Assembly: GCF_006711645.1 (NCBI RefSeq)
Contig: NZ_CP041247.1
Coordinates: 2,604,001 to 2,668,000, forward strand
Reading direction: 5' to 3'
DNA length: 64,000 nucleotides
Source: Klebsiella electrica
GTDB lineage: Bacteria; Pseudomonadota; Gammaproteobacteria; Enterobacterales; Enterobacteriaceae
Part shown: positions 16,205 to 25,009 of the stretch, piece after piece
Layout of the letters: each line of letters starts with the position of its first letter
Position numbering within the stretch: the first letter of the stretch is position 1
Notes under the pieces: generated by a model
What the model saw: the letters and a program-made list of their open reading frames with translations, nothing else
Database searches by the model: none
Told to the model about the DNA's origin: nothing
Program-made: the position numbers and the translations under genes

Positions 16205-17119
16205 TTAAACCTTGGCAACCATCGGACGACCCAGCAACCCTTGCGGACGGAAAATCAGGATCGCCACCAGCAGCGCGAAGGAAAAAACATCTTTGTAATC
16301 CGAGTTCACCAGCCCGGCGAACTGCGCTTCGGCCACTCCCAGCAGTAAACCGCCGAGCATCGCGCCAGGTAGCGAGCCAATCCCCCCCAGCACGGCGGCG
16401 GTAAAGGCTTTGATACCGATAATAAAACCGATATAGAAATCAAAGGTGCCGTAGTTCATGGTCACCAGCACGCCAGCCAGACCGGCCATCGCCGCGCCAA
16501 TGACAAAAACCAGCGAGATAACCCTGTCGGTATTAATCCCAAGGATGGCGGCCATGCGCCGATCCTGCTGCGTCGCCCGACAGATACGCCCGAGCCGGGT
16601 ATGCTGGATTATCCACGTCAGGACAATCATGCCCACCAGCGCCGCGACGAGGATAAATATTTTGGTCCAGGTGATTTGCACGATGCCGTCGCCAACCTCA
16701 AAACGCAGTACCCCGGAGAGCAGCGTCGGGATCCCCTGTTGATTGGGTCCCTGGCTGATTTGGACATAGTTCTGCAGGATAAGCGACATGCCGATAGCTG
16801 AGATCAGCGGCGCCAGGCGGGTGGAGTTGCGCAATGGCCGGTAGGCGATACGTTCGATAGTCCAGCCGTAGACGCCGGTCACCACAATAGTGAAGATCAG
16901 CGTGGCAAAGATCAGCAAAGGAAAAGAGTGAATCCCAAACCCGGAGAGCAACGCCAGCCCGATAGCGCACAGATAGGCCGAAATCATATACACCTCGCCG
17001 TGAGCGAAGTTAATCATGCCGATGATGCCGTACACCATGGTATAGCCGATGGCGATTAATCCATATACGGCGCCCAGCGTCAGCCCATTGATCAATTGTT
17101 GTAAAAAGAACGCTTCCAT
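16205..17119 (-). CDS. livH: Branched-chain amino acid-type ABC permease (LivH family)
   Basis: A 304-residue permease with about eight membrane segments; typical blocks are [51 protein letters not shown] and [20 protein letters not shown]. The ATG at 17119 has AGGA eight bases upstream; an ATG at 17128 overlaps that box and is less likely. Lies 81 bp after the binding-protein gene and runs into livM. Confidence 0.92.
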   Translation of the reverse strand: MEAFFLQQLINGLTLGAVYGLIAIGYTMVYGIIGMINFAHGEVYMISAYLCAIGLALLSGFGIHSFPLLIFATLIFTIVVTGVYGWTIERIAYRPLRNSTRLAPLISAIGMSLILQNYVQISQGPNQQGIPTLLSGVLRFEVGDGIVQITWTKIFILVAALVGMIVLTWIIQHTRLGRICRATQQDRRMAAILGINTDRVISLVFVIGAAMAGLAGVLVTMNYGTFDFYIGFIIGIKAFTAAVLGGIGSLPGAMLGGLLLGVAEAQFAGLVNSDYKDVFSFALLVAILIFRPQGLLGRPMVAKV

Positions 17120-17209
17120 AGACACCATCCTGCCGGTAAACGGGCAGCAAACAGCCTGGCCTGCCTTTTCGCGAATAGCCCCTTGCTCAGGGGCGGAGAG
17201 TTATGGCGG

Positions 17210-18325
17210 TTAAAGCTGGTGATATTTGCCTTTATCATCCCACTTATAAACCACGTAATCCGATACCTTCAGGTCGCCCTTGCCATCCCAGGCCTTTTTG
17301 CCCATGACGGTATCAACGCTGTGGTTTTTCAGCCATTCGCTGGCTTTGGTGTTATCGGTTCCGACGGCATTATAGGCGGCGGCGATCGCCTGGATCGACG
17401 CGTAGGCATACAGGGTATAACCTTCCGGTTCGAAACCGCTGGCGCGGAATTTTTCAATCACCGCTTTCCCTTCCGCAATGGTTCGCGGATCCTGACCGAA
17501 GGTCATCAGCACGCCGTCAGTGAACTGTGGGCCACCGGCGGCGGTCACCAGCTCCTGCGTCACGATGCAATCGCCGGAGAAGAATTTCGCCTGTACCCCC
17601 TGTTCTCTCATCTGCCGAACCAGCGGACCGGCTTCCGGATGACAGCCGCCGAAATAGACGACGTCAGGCTTCAGCGCGCCAATTTTGGTGACCAGCGCAT
17701 TGAAATCCTTCTCACCACGGGACAGCCCCTCGTACAGCACCTCTTTCGTCCCGCGTTTCGCCAGCGCGGCGCGGGTGGCATCCGCCAGTCCCTGACCATA
17801 GGTATCTTTATCGTGGATCACGGCGATTTTTTTCGCCTTCAGCACATCCAGTATATAGTTCGCCGCAATCGCCCCTTGCTGGTCGTCGCGACCGCACATA
17901 CGGAACATATCTTTCATACCGCGTTCGGTGATTTGCGGGTTCGTCGAGCCCGGGGTGATGGTCAGAATACCGGCCTCGTCATAGACCTCGGAGGCCGGCA
18001 TGGTGGATGACGAACAGAAATGCCCCACCACGGCGGAGACGCCGGACTCATCGACCAGGCGGTTCGCCACCGCTACCGCCTGTTTGGGTTCGCAGGCATC
18101 GTCACCCTGAACCAGCACAATTTTTTCGCCTTTAATTCCTCCCGCCGCATTAATATCCGCCGCCGCCTGCGAAGCCCCTTTCCAGTACTGGGCGCCGTAA
18201 GTCGCATTCGGCCCGGTAAACGGTCCGGCAACACCAATCTTCACATCCGCCTGCGCGTAAAATGCCACGCTCATACAACCCGCAATCGCAACATGAAGCA
18301 TCAACTTTTTCAGTTTCAGAGACAT
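17210..18325 (-). CDS. Branched-chain amino acid-type ABC substrate-binding protein (LivK/LivJ family)
   Basis: A 371-residue periplasmic binding protein; signal peptide MSLKLKKLMLHVAIAGCMSVAFYAQA cleaved after about residue 26, then DVKIGVAGPFTGPNATYGAQ, the family start. VVGHFCSSSTMPASEVY and the later GYTLYAYASIQAIAAAYN are conserved blocks. It is the first gene of the five-gene operon and is transcribed from a region with a sigma-54-type promoter and an NtrC-type site, suggesting nitrogen-limitation control. The ligand is not predictable; leucine-type or other amino acids are the family default. Confidence 0.9.
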   Translation of the reverse strand: MSLKLKKLMLHVAIAGCMSVAFYAQADVKIGVAGPFTGPNATYGAQYWKGASQAAADINAAGGIKGEKIVLVQGDDACEPKQAVAVANRLVDESGVSAVVGHFCSSSTMPASEVYDEAGILTITPGSTNPQITERGMKDMFRMCGRDDQQGAIAANYILDVLKAKKIAVIHDKDTYGQGLADATRAALAKRGTKEVLYEGLSRGEKDFNALVTKIGALKPDVVYFGGCHPEAGPLVRQMREQGVQAKFFSGDCIVTQELVTAAGGPQFTDGVLMTFGQDPRTIAEGKAVIEKFRASGFEPEGYTLYAYASIQAIAAAYNAVGTDNTKASEWLKNHSVDTVMGKKAWDGKGDLKVSDYVVYKWDDKGKYHQL

Positions 18326-18437
18326 TCGATATTCCTCAGCGATTTATAGCCTTGCGCCCGGTTATGGCGCGGAAAATATCAATTACTGTTTGGTTTGCCG
18401 AAGGCTGACAATGTGCCGTCACGGCCAGAGTGGAAGA

Positions 18438-18453
18438 AGCAAAAATCCCGCCA
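18438..18453 (-). promoter_or_regulatory. Sigma-54 promoter of the Liv-type operon
   Basis: On the minus strand TGGCGGGATTTTTGCT matches TGGCACG-N4-TTGCW at all but two positions and has the essential GG-N10-GC spacing. A transcript would begin near 18427, about 100 bases before the binding-protein start. A weaker GG-N10-GC element is at 18403-18417. Confidence 0.6.
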
Positions 18454-18640
18454 GGGAGAGATGGCGCGTCAGACAGCCGGGTAATGGATGGCAATAACGC
18501 GTGATAACACCGTCATCGCCTGCGGCTGACGCGCATTTCAGCACCAGTCAGGAGGTCGGTTGCCATCACGTGGCGAGTCGGGAACTGCAGCGTCCATATC
18601 GACCAGCGAGCTAAACATAGTTGCTCTTTTCACTCGTTGC

Positions 18641-18656
18641 GCACTGCCCTGGTGCA
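18641..18656. promoter_or_regulatory. NtrC-type enhancer site
   Basis: GCACTGCCCTGGTGCA fits the NtrC consensus (GCACY-N4-TGGTGCA) exactly. It is about 220 bp upstream of the inferred sigma-54 start, within the range for enhancers acting by looping. The remaining part of 18326-18963 shows no gene. Confidence 0.6.
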
Positions 18657-18963
18657 AAAGTGCGAAAATGATCATGAGTATGAATAATTTTGTTGCGGTA
18701 TTGTGAACAATATAACAAGACGCATGACAAGCGGCGCGTTAACAGCGGATTCCACGCTACGCACTCATAACCCACTCTTATTATTTCCATTGTGAAAGCG
18801 GGCCTCCTCTGACAGGAAAAGGGGCGATAACAACCCGCCGCTGTGGCGGCGCAAGCAACCGCCGGGGCCCACTCTGCCCAGGAAACAGCGGGAGAATACA
18901 CACACTGATTGACTTGAATTCGAATCGTAGGAAAATGCCTCTTCAACGCAACGACCTATAACG

Positions 18964-20379
18964 ATGACGAATATGATTTTCTGCTCTCGTAGCGTCCCTG
19001 TTTTCTCTAAAGTGACTCTGTCCGCCGCGGCTGTGGCTGCCGCGCTGCTGTTGGTGAGCTGTTCCGGCAAACCGCCCGGCTCTCTGGTGACTCCGTTCCC
19101 CCCAGCGCAGAAACAGCCCCATGCCCCCAAAACCCATGAGCCGGTACGCGGCGTCTGGCTGACAACGGTATCTCGTCTTGACTGGCCGCCGGTCGCCTCG
19201 GTGACGACTGGCGACCCTGCGCTGCGTATCCGCCAGCAGCAGAAAGCGTTGACCGATAAACTGGATAAGCTGCAAAGCCTCGGTATCAATACCGTCTTCT
19301 TTCAGGTCAAACCGGATGGCACCGCGCTATGGCCGTCAAAAATTTTGCCGTGGTCCGATATGCTGACCGGCCACATCGGCCAGGATCCGGGCTACGACCC
19401 GCTGCAGTTTATGCTCGATGAAGCCCACAAACGCGGTATGCGGGTCCATGCCTGGTTTAACCCCTATCGCGTCTCCGTGAACACCCGGCCCAAAACCGTC
19501 AGCGAACTCAACGGGACGCTGTCGCAAGTCCCCTCCAGCGTCTTCGTGCTGCATCGCGACTGGATTCGTACCGCCGGCGACCGCTTTGTTCTCGACCCGG
19601 GGATTCCGCAAGTGCGCGACTGGATAACCAGCATCGTTGCCGAAGTGGTGGAACACTACCCGGTTGACGGCGTGCAGTTTGACGATTACTTCTACACCGA
19701 GTCGCCGGGTTCGGCGCTGAACGACTCGCAGACCTACCAGCAGTACGGGCAGGGATATGCTTCCAAAGCGGACTGGCGGCGACACAATACCCAGCAGCTG
19801 ATAGCCCAGGTATCACGCACCATCAAGCAGCTCAATCCCGATGTGGAGTTTGGCGTCAGTCCGGCGGGCGTCTGGCGTAACCGCTCCCACGATCCGGCGG
19901 GCTCTGATACCCGCGGCGCGGCGGCGTATGATGAGTCTTACGCCGATACCCGCAGCTGGGTTCAGCAGGGTCTGCTCGACTACATCGCCCCCCAGCTGTA
20001 CTGGCCCTTTGCCCGTGATGCGGCCCGCTATGATGTGCTGGCGAAATGGTGGGCCGACGTGGTGAAACCGACCGGCACCCGGCTGTATATCGGCGTGGCG
20101 CTGTATAAAATTGGCGAACCGTCGAAGAATGAGCCCGACTGGATGGTCAACGGCGGCGTGCCGGAGCTGAAGAAACAGCTGGATTTGAACGAGTCGATGC
20201 CGCAAATCCAGGGGACTATCCTGTTCCGGGAAAACTATCTCAACCAGCCGCAGACCCAGCAGGCGGTGAACTACCTGAAAAGCCGCTGGGGAAGTTACGC
20301 CGGGCCTGCACTCAGCCCGCCGGCGACGCCGCCATTGCGTTCTGCAAGCGTGAATGGACCCACAGTAAGCGATCGGTGA
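18964..20379 (+). CDS. digH: DigH (YddW) divisome-associated glycoside hydrolase lipoprotein
   Basis: A 471-residue outer-membrane lipoprotein of the GHL10 (DUF187) family. In E. coli, DigH cuts denuded peptidoglycan glycans during septation and binds SPOR-protein targets. Lipobox LLLVSC with Cys at about 33, then RGVWLTTVSRLDWPP and the barrel blocks INTVFFQVKPDGTALWPS, HAWFNPYRVS, VDGVQFDDYFY (acidic active-site region) and GVSPAGVWRNRS. E. coli DigH, from memory, ends at the equivalent of SRWGS; here about 26 extra residues rich in Pro and Ser follow and run 68 bp into the 3' end of convergent hipA. Confidence 0.93.
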   Translation: MTNMIFCSRSVPVFSKVTLSAAAVAAALLLVSCSGKPPGSLVTPFPPAQKQPHAPKTHEPVRGVWLTTVSRLDWPPVASVTTGDPALRIRQQQKALTDKLDKLQSLGINTVFFQVKPDGTALWPSKILPWSDMLTGHIGQDPGYDPLQFMLDEAHKRGMRVHAWFNPYRVSVNTRPKTVSELNGTLSQVPSSVFVLHRDWIRTAGDRFVLDPGIPQVRDWITSIVAEVVEHYPVDGVQFDDYFYTESPGSALNDSQTYQQYGQGYASKADWRRHNTQQLIAQVSRTIKQLNPDVEFGVSPAGVWRNRSHDPAGSDTRGAAAYDESYADTRSWVQQGLLDYIAPQLYWPFARDAARYDVLAKWWADVVKPTGTRLYIGVALYKIGEPSKNEPDWMVNGGVPELKKQLDLNESMPQIQGTILFRENYLNQPQTQQAVNYLKSRWGSYAGPALSPPATPPLRSASVNGPTVSDR

Positions 20380-21643
20380 TCGCCTCATACATCGGTTGTG
20401 AAAAGTCAGGCGGTAAAGTCCCCTTTACCGCCTCAACCGCGCGGGGAACGTTATCGACAAAATAGCGCAGAATCTCCAGCATCTGCTGCCGGGCAAACCC
20501 GACCTCTTTAGCCGTGGCGAGAAAGTGACGCGGATAGAGCGTCTGGATCTCCGTTTTACGTCCTTTACTGGCCTTCAGACTCATTGACAGCTTGAGATCG
20601 CTCAGGTGCAGCCCCTTCCCGCCAAGCAGCGGAAACGCGGAGATAATGTCGTAGAACGGGGTTAAGCGGTAGCTGCCGCCCGGCTGGAGGTAAATCGAGA
20701 AGTTTTTCGCGTGGCCATCGGTTGCGCCAATCAGCCACTGAAACACCATAAACTTCATAAAGTTATAGCGATCCTCGAGTGCCTCGCTGGAGCCAACCAG
20801 AAAAGCCATAATTGCCCGAATGCCCGGCCCGCCGTCGGACTCATACTTAACCGATGACGGAATGCCGAAGGCCTGACACAGGTCTTCCTGCGGCAAACGC
20901 AGCAGCACCGTCTTCTCCTGCGCCCAGCGGCGATCGAAACGTTCAACCGCCAGCGCCCTGGTGCTGGCGGTCTGAATAATACTGGCCTGCGGAACGGCAA
21001 AACCCAGCGCGCGAGCCAGAGCTAAACACAAATATTCGTTATCGACGCTTTCGCTGAGATCCAGCACCGCATCCGGCTGTTTGATTTCGCCAATGGGCAG
21101 CTTAATGATGTGGGTGGTCGGCGTGGTACCCGTCGGGATACACCACTGCTCGCCGATTTTCAGCAGCGCGGTTTTCTCCTGGGCCCCGGCCACCGAGATC
21201 CTGAAATCATCATGTTCGTTGACCATCCCGAGCGGTATATCCGACCGGTAGGCCGTCAGCAGCGCGTCCAGGGCGTGGTTATCCAGCGGCTCCCAGCTTA
21301 GCGCTCCCCGGGGCGCATTTTCTCCTGGCGGGAGTAATGTCACCGCGCCGACGCTGTCCCGGCCGATCTCGGCCAGCAGATCAAACGGCTGCTTTGAACG
21401 CGCCCGATAGCGCTTAACAATGCGGTCCCGTACCCGCGGACTGTCTGGCAGCAGATTGTCAAAGTAATTAAACACCGCCTCATCGGTAATGTTACCGTAC
21501 TGCAGCGGGAGCGACAGTGAGAGCGGCCTGGCGCGAGGATTGCGCATCCACGCCTCTTCATAGCGGAAAAGATGCGCGCCGTTGGCCTGCTTGATAAGCT
21601 CGCCGACCCGCTCATTGTTCATCCATGTCACGAGAGTGGCCAT
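20312..21643 (-). CDS. hipA: HipA serine/threonine kinase toxin
   Basis: A 443-residue kinase toxin; E. coli HipA phosphorylates glutamyl-tRNA synthetase, halting translation and promoting persistence. Sequence and numbering run colinear with E. coli HipA through the catalytic core: Ser150 (autophosphorylation) in DFRISVAGAQEKTAL, catalytic Asp309 in GATDGHAKNF, and the DIISAF metal segment. Gly22 and Asp291, the positions mutated in the high-persistence hipA7 allele, are both wild type. It overlaps the hipB stop by one base (TAATG) and is convergent with digH, overlapping its 3' end by 68 bp. Confidence 0.95.
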   Translation of the reverse strand: MATLVTWMNNERVGELIKQANGAHLFRYEEAWMRNPRARPLSLSLPLQYGNITDEAVFNYFDNLLPDSPRVRDRIVKRYRARSKQPFDLLAEIGRDSVGAVTLLPPGENAPRGALSWEPLDNHALDALLTAYRSDIPLGMVNEHDDFRISVAGAQEKTALLKIGEQWCIPTGTTPTTHIIKLPIGEIKQPDAVLDLSESVDNEYLCLALARALGFAVPQASIIQTASTRALAVERFDRRWAQEKTVLLRLPQEDLCQAFGIPSSVKYESDGGPGIRAIMAFLVGSSEALEDRYNFMKFMVFQWLIGATDGHAKNFSIYLQPGGSYRLTPFYDIISAFPLLGGKGLHLSDLKLSMSLKASKGRKTEIQTLYPRHFLATAKEVGFARQQMLEILRYFVDNVPRAVEAVKGTLPPDFSQPMYEAITDRLLWVHSRLQNAMAASPAG

Positions 21644-21915
21644 TACCAGTCCAGATCCTGTGGGTTATCACGGTTATTGCCGCTATCCGGCGCATTTTTT
21701 TCGCAAATCGCCATCGACAGTTCCAGCGACTGTAAAATTTTAAACACCGTGGTTAACGTCGTTTTCTCGGGATGATTTTCAAAGTTAGAGACGGTGGCCT
21801 GTTTAATCCCCATTCGCTGCGCGAGGTCGCTCTGCGTCCACTGGTTTTTCTGGCGTACCAGCTTGAGATAGTTTGCCAGCTGAACCGGGCTGTATATCGT
21901 TGGTGAAGGGCTCAT
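21643..21915 (-). CDS. hipB: HipB antitoxin and autorepressor
   Basis: A 90-residue Xre-type DNA-binding antitoxin; dimers bind TATCC-N8-GGATA operators and hold two HipA molecules. The HTH is at about 27-60 (WTQSDLAQRMGIKQATVSNF), followed by the beta strand TVFKILQSLELSMAIC that forms the dimer lid, and a flexible C-tail ending in Trp (DLDW), as in E. coli HipB, whose terminal tryptophan contacts HipA. Four operators lie immediately upstream. Confidence 0.95.
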   Translation of the reverse strand: MSPSPTIYSPVQLANYLKLVRQKNQWTQSDLAQRMGIKQATVSNFENHPEKTTLTTVFKILQSLELSMAICEKNAPDSGNNRDNPQDLDW

Positions 21916-21925
21916 CGTGTCTCCT

Positions 21926-22053
21926 TATCCTCTTCTGCGGATAAAGCACTATTTATACCCTACCGGGGATAATGTCAACCGGAGCGGTTCCGCACCACTC
22001 CCCTTAATATCCCCACTAGGGGATAAATATAAAAATATCCCCCAGTGGGGATA
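21926..22053. promoter_or_regulatory. Four HipB operators
   Basis: TATCC-N8-GGATA occurs exactly at 21926-21943, 22008-22025 and 22036-22053, and with one mismatch (TATAC-N8-GGATA) at 21954-21971. Spacings are 28, 54 and 28 bp start to start, giving two closely spaced pairs. The E. coli hip operators use the same consensus. The farthest pair is 93-138 bp from the hipB start, towards the ECF sigma gene. Confidence 0.9.
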
Positions 22054-22120
22054 TTTTGGTGGTATTCAGGCTTTTGTCAGGCGCGCAGCGCAAGGGGAAA
22101 GCGTGGGCCGGGCGGCGGAC

Positions 22121-22684
22121 TCAGCCGCCGACCAGCTCATCGTAGAAGGTTCGCAAACGGGTACGAAGATAGAGCACGGCTTTATGTTTGCGCGAGAGCA
22201 GCGCCTGCTCGCTGGCACCGCACTCTTCAGCCAGCGCCTTATAGCTGTATCCCTGCAGTTCGGTCTTCTCAAAGACCTCGCGCTGGGCGGCCGGCAGTTC
22301 GGACAGTGCCTGATTCAACGCCTCCCACAGCAACGCTTTCAGATACTCTTCTTCCGGCGTCTGCGGTACGCCAAACAGCGTCTCTGCAAGCTCATCCTCC
22401 GGCAGAAAGTCATCCGGGTTCACATAGCCCGCTAAGGGCAGCTCGCGTTTTTTGCGCGCCCGGTCGGTCATCTCGTTGCGCGCCGCGCGAAACAGCCATG
22501 CCGCCACGTTCTCCACCGGCTGTTCCACGGTCATCAGCTGACAGGTGACTTCCTGCAGGATATCATCCGCATCGTCGCGTACCGGCGTCCGGCCGCGAAT
22601 AAACGCGCTCAGCCGTGAGCGACAGGCGTTGATTGCCGATAGCAACAGCGACTCCCCGGCGCCCCCTGTTTTCATCTGACTCAC
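22121..22684 (-). CDS. ECF-type RNA polymerase sigma factor
   Basis: A 187-residue sigma-70 family factor with only regions 2 and 4. Region 2 includes RDDADDILQEVTCQL and VAAWLFRAARNEMTDRARKKR; region 4 is ALNQALSELPAAQREVFEKTELQGYSYKALAEECG as a helix-turn-helix (quoted in parts: LSELPAAQREVFEKTEL, SYKALAEECGASEQALLS). The start overlaps the upstream membrane-protein stop by 4 bp (ATGA). No classical anti-sigma factor (zinc-binding HxxxCxxC) is adjacent, so the co-transcribed membrane protein is the candidate regulator. Not one of the standard E. coli sigma factors. Confidence 0.88.
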   Translation of the reverse strand: MSQMKTGGAGESLLLSAINACRSRLSAFIRGRTPVRDDADDILQEVTCQLMTVEQPVENVAAWLFRAARNEMTDRARKKRELPLAGYVNPDDFLPEDELAETLFGVPQTPEEEYLKALLWEALNQALSELPAAQREVFEKTELQGYSYKALAEECGASEQALLSRKHKAVLYLRTRLRTFYDELVGG

Positions 22685-23097
22685 TCGTCTGGCGTCGTTT
22701 TGACCGCATCGTTCTGCGGCGGGGCTTTTTCCTCCCGGCGTTCACGCCAGCCGCAGTGCCCACGCGGGTTGCGATGGTGGAAGCGCTGAACAAACTCTTC
22801 GCGCTGTTCCGGGCTCATCTTCATCCAGCGTTCGTGCATCCGGCGCCGCATCCCGAACATACCGGGATGCAAGCCCAGACCGCCAAACAGAATACGCGAC
22901 AGCGCCAGGAGACCTAACGCCTGCCAGAAACCAATGCTCTTGACGCCAAGAATGGCCGGCAGCAGCGCATTCCACAGCGACATCACCAGCAGCCCAAGAA
23001 TTGCGATCAGTACCACGCCGATAATCAGCGGCTTAGCCATGCGATGATGACCGAAGCGGCGATCGCGCTCATATCCGTGCATTCCAAAACCTCTCAT
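22681..23097 (-). CDS. Small His/Arg-rich membrane protein, putative partner of ECF sigma
   Basis: A 138-residue protein of unknown function. A His- and Arg-rich N-terminal segment (about 1-20) precedes two hydrophobic segments at about 22-46 (LIIGVVLIAILGLLVMSLW) and 55-75 (IGFWQALGLLALSRILFGGL). The C-terminal 60 residues are charged, with MSPEQREEFVQRFHHR, which resembles the LTxxQ-type motif of Cpx/Zra-family metal or stress sensors, and a single Cys. It is translationally coupled to the sigma factor gene, so it may sense a signal and hold or release the sigma factor. That role is inference. Confidence 0.75.
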   Translation of the reverse strand: MRGFGMHGYERDRRFGHHRMAKPLIIGVVLIAILGLLVMSLWNALLPAILGVKSIGFWQALGLLALSRILFGGLGLHPGMFGMRRRMHERWMKMSPEQREEFVQRFHHRNPRGHCGWRERREEKAPPQNDAVKTTPDE

Positions 23098-23216
23098 CAG
23101 TATGACCTCATTAACGTAGTGAAAAGTAACCTTGTGCTGAGGTAGACGAATGAGCTGCGGAAATATTGCTAAAAAAATAAAAAAGATGTTCGGCAGACCA
23201 GTCTTGCTCCCGATTT

Positions 23217-24458
23217 TTAATATTTTTCGACCAGATACAGCTTCACTTGATTGCGCCCTTCTTTCTTCGCCGCATACAGCGCTTTATCGACGCGATTAAA
23301 CAGCTGATTGATCTCTTCCCCCTCTTGATGTTCAGCGACGCCAATGCTGACCGTCACCGTACCGGTATACTCAGGGGTATGGTAACAGCTGACCGCGTGG
23401 CGAATCGCTTCCGCCATCGCCAGCGCCGGCGCGATTGACGCTCCGGGGAGAAATAATAAAAACTCCTCTCCGCCCCAGCGATAGATTTTGTCCTCAATTT
23501 TGGCGGTGGACTCAAGTATTCGGGAAATCGCCTGCAGCACCTCATCGCCTTTTTGATGTCCGTAGTTATCATTAATCGCTTTAAAATTATCGACATCAAC
23601 CAGCAGCAGACAAAAACCTTCAGCGTGAGATAACGAGGAATCCACAATGCGATAAAACTCACGTCGATTGAGTAATCCGGTTAAAGGATCGTGAGTGGCC
23701 GCAAATTCAAGTTCTGCCTTCAGATGCACCTCTTCCGTAACGTCATGAATAATACACAGCATCAACCGGGTATGATTCAGCACCACCGGCCCGGCATAAG
23801 TCTGAACATAGCGGATAGAGCCATCGGACAGAATATGGGTAAAGTTAAGCGGCTTGTGGCCACCGGGCAAGCTTGCCACGCCGTGCATAACGGGAAGCAC
23901 GTCCTTTCCCAGGATATTGATTTGCCAGGTATGGCGGGTGCGCATCTCATCGGCGGTGTAGTTATAAAACCGCAGCGCGGCGATATTGGCATCAACAATT
24001 CGGCCGTCCTGTTCAGGGTCGATAAGCAGCATCGGGGCGGAACTGGTCATAAAAAATCGCGCGAAGAAACGATTACTGCGCCGTTTGTAATGATGTGCGG
24101 GGTGCGCCTTAACCGCGTCATTTTGCTGCAGGATTTTGACGGCTTCGAAAAGAATTAAAGTGTCATATTCTGCTGATTTAATCAGGGTGGTTTTACAATA
24201 AACCGGACGCGGACCCTCCGTCGTTTGAATGGTCCATACTTCGAATACTTCAGCAATGTTTTTGAAGTAGTACAGATAATTCTGCAGGCTGCGCTCTGGA
24301 CAGGTGGAGAGCGGGCCTTTGCGCATGTCATCCAGCGACATCTCTCCGCTAAGAGTTCTGGAGGCCTGATTACAATAGACGACGGCTTCTTTGAAAGGAT
24401 GAACCACCCAGACAGGCGTAGTGAGTAAATCAAAAATCATTAACTCTTTTAATAACAT
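23217..24458 (-). CDS. PAS-GGDEF diguanylate cyclase
   Basis: A 413-residue cytoplasmic enzyme that would make cyclic di-GMP from GTP. The N-terminal part (about 5-110) looks PAS-like, a PAS domain follows at about 140-250 (APMLLIDPEQDGRIVDANIAAL) and a GGDEF domain at about 255-410. It has DPLTGLLNRREF, the intact active-site loop WGGEEF and SIGVAEH. No membrane segments or EAL domain. The frame extends to a TTG at 24521, but the ATG at 24458 follows GGAGG at a five-base spacing, so it is chosen. An RxxD inhibitory site is not evident before GGEEF (the residues are KIEDKIY). The signal is unknown. Confidence 0.9.
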   Translation of the reverse strand: MLLKELMIFDLLTTPVWVVHPFKEAVVYCNQASRTLSGEMSLDDMRKGPLSTCPERSLQNYLYYFKNIAEVFEVWTIQTTEGPRPVYCKTTLIKSAEYDTLILFEAVKILQQNDAVKAHPAHHYKRRSNRFFARFFMTSSAPMLLIDPEQDGRIVDANIAALRFYNYTADEMRTRHTWQINILGKDVLPVMHGVASLPGGHKPLNFTHILSDGSIRYVQTYAGPVVLNHTRLMLCIIHDVTEEVHLKAELEFAATHDPLTGLLNRREFYRIVDSSLSHAEGFCLLLVDVDNFKAINDNYGHQKGDEVLQAISRILESTAKIEDKIYRWGGEEFLLFLPGASIAPALAMAEAIRHAVSCYHTPEYTGTVTVSIGVAEHQEGEEINQLFNRVDKALYAAKKEGRNQVKLYLVEKY

Positions 24459-24811
24459 GCAGCCCTCCAGCAAGCAGGCATCACGTCCCTGAACGACGCG
24501 CTTATCGTCAATATAGTCCAACGGCGTAAGCTAATGAAATGATGTCGAAAGTTCAGAACCGAGATGCAGACGCCGGAAGTATAGTTCCTTTTTGCTTACG
24601 GGAAGGATATCGGGAAAGCAAAACGGCGCTGTCGATGACAGAAGCCGGGCCCGGCATGGTGCCCGCCGTTGCTGAGTGATTTGCCGATAGGCTTAATTTC
24701 GCACAAACAGCCAGCTAAAAACGCATCGAAAGCCAGCCGCCGTTGAGCATTTAAGCACCATAAAACGTGACAGTGTCACATAAACCGGCGCAAAATCACC
24801 CGCGGCCGGGA

Positions 24812-24840
24812 TTGTAATCAAAAAGTGAATGCCGTATAAC
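24812..24840 (+). promoter_or_regulatory. Sigma-70 promoter of the thiamin-salvage operon
   Basis: TTGTAA (24812-24817), a 17-bp spacer and TATAAC (24835-24840) place the transcript start at about 24847, just before the TPP riboswitch aptamer. Confidence 0.6.
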
Positions 24841-24847
24841 ATGGCGC

Positions 24848-24932
24848 AACCGAGGGGTGTCCCGTGAGGGCTGAGATGGCGTAAGCCGAACCCTTTGAAC
24901 CTGATCTGGGTCATGCCAGCGAAGGGACGGGT
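24848..24932 (+). ncRNA. TPP (THI-box) riboswitch
   Basis: Contains the conserved aptamer segments GGGTGTCCC, CTGAGATGG, CCCTTTGAACCTGATCTGG and the TGCCAGCGAAGGGA closing strand, in the expected order and spacing. Thiamin pyrophosphate binding lowers expression of the downstream tenA-thiZXY genes. An expression platform is visible at 24984-25008. Confidence 0.95.
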
Positions 24933-24983
24933 CGGCAATTTTGCCAGTTTACCGCCATTGCCTGTTCATACTTCCGCACACCC

Positions 24984-25008
24984 GGATCTCCCCGCTATCA
25001 GGAGGTCC
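24984..25008 (+). promoter_or_regulatory. Hairpin hiding the tenA ribosome-binding site
   Basis: GGATCTCC (24984-24991) can pair with GGAGGTCC (25001-25008) over all eight positions (one G-U pair), burying the AGGAGG that precedes the GTG start at 25010. No T-run terminator was found, so the TPP riboswitch probably works at translation initiation. Confidence 0.6.
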
Positions 25009-25009
25009 T

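Noticed and set aside
17183..18010. Long plus-strand frame opposite the Liv-type binding protein, with similar frames opposite livM, PBP2 and the carboxylase.
   Set aside because: Shadow frames of GC-rich genes; the sense-strand genes have complete family motifs.
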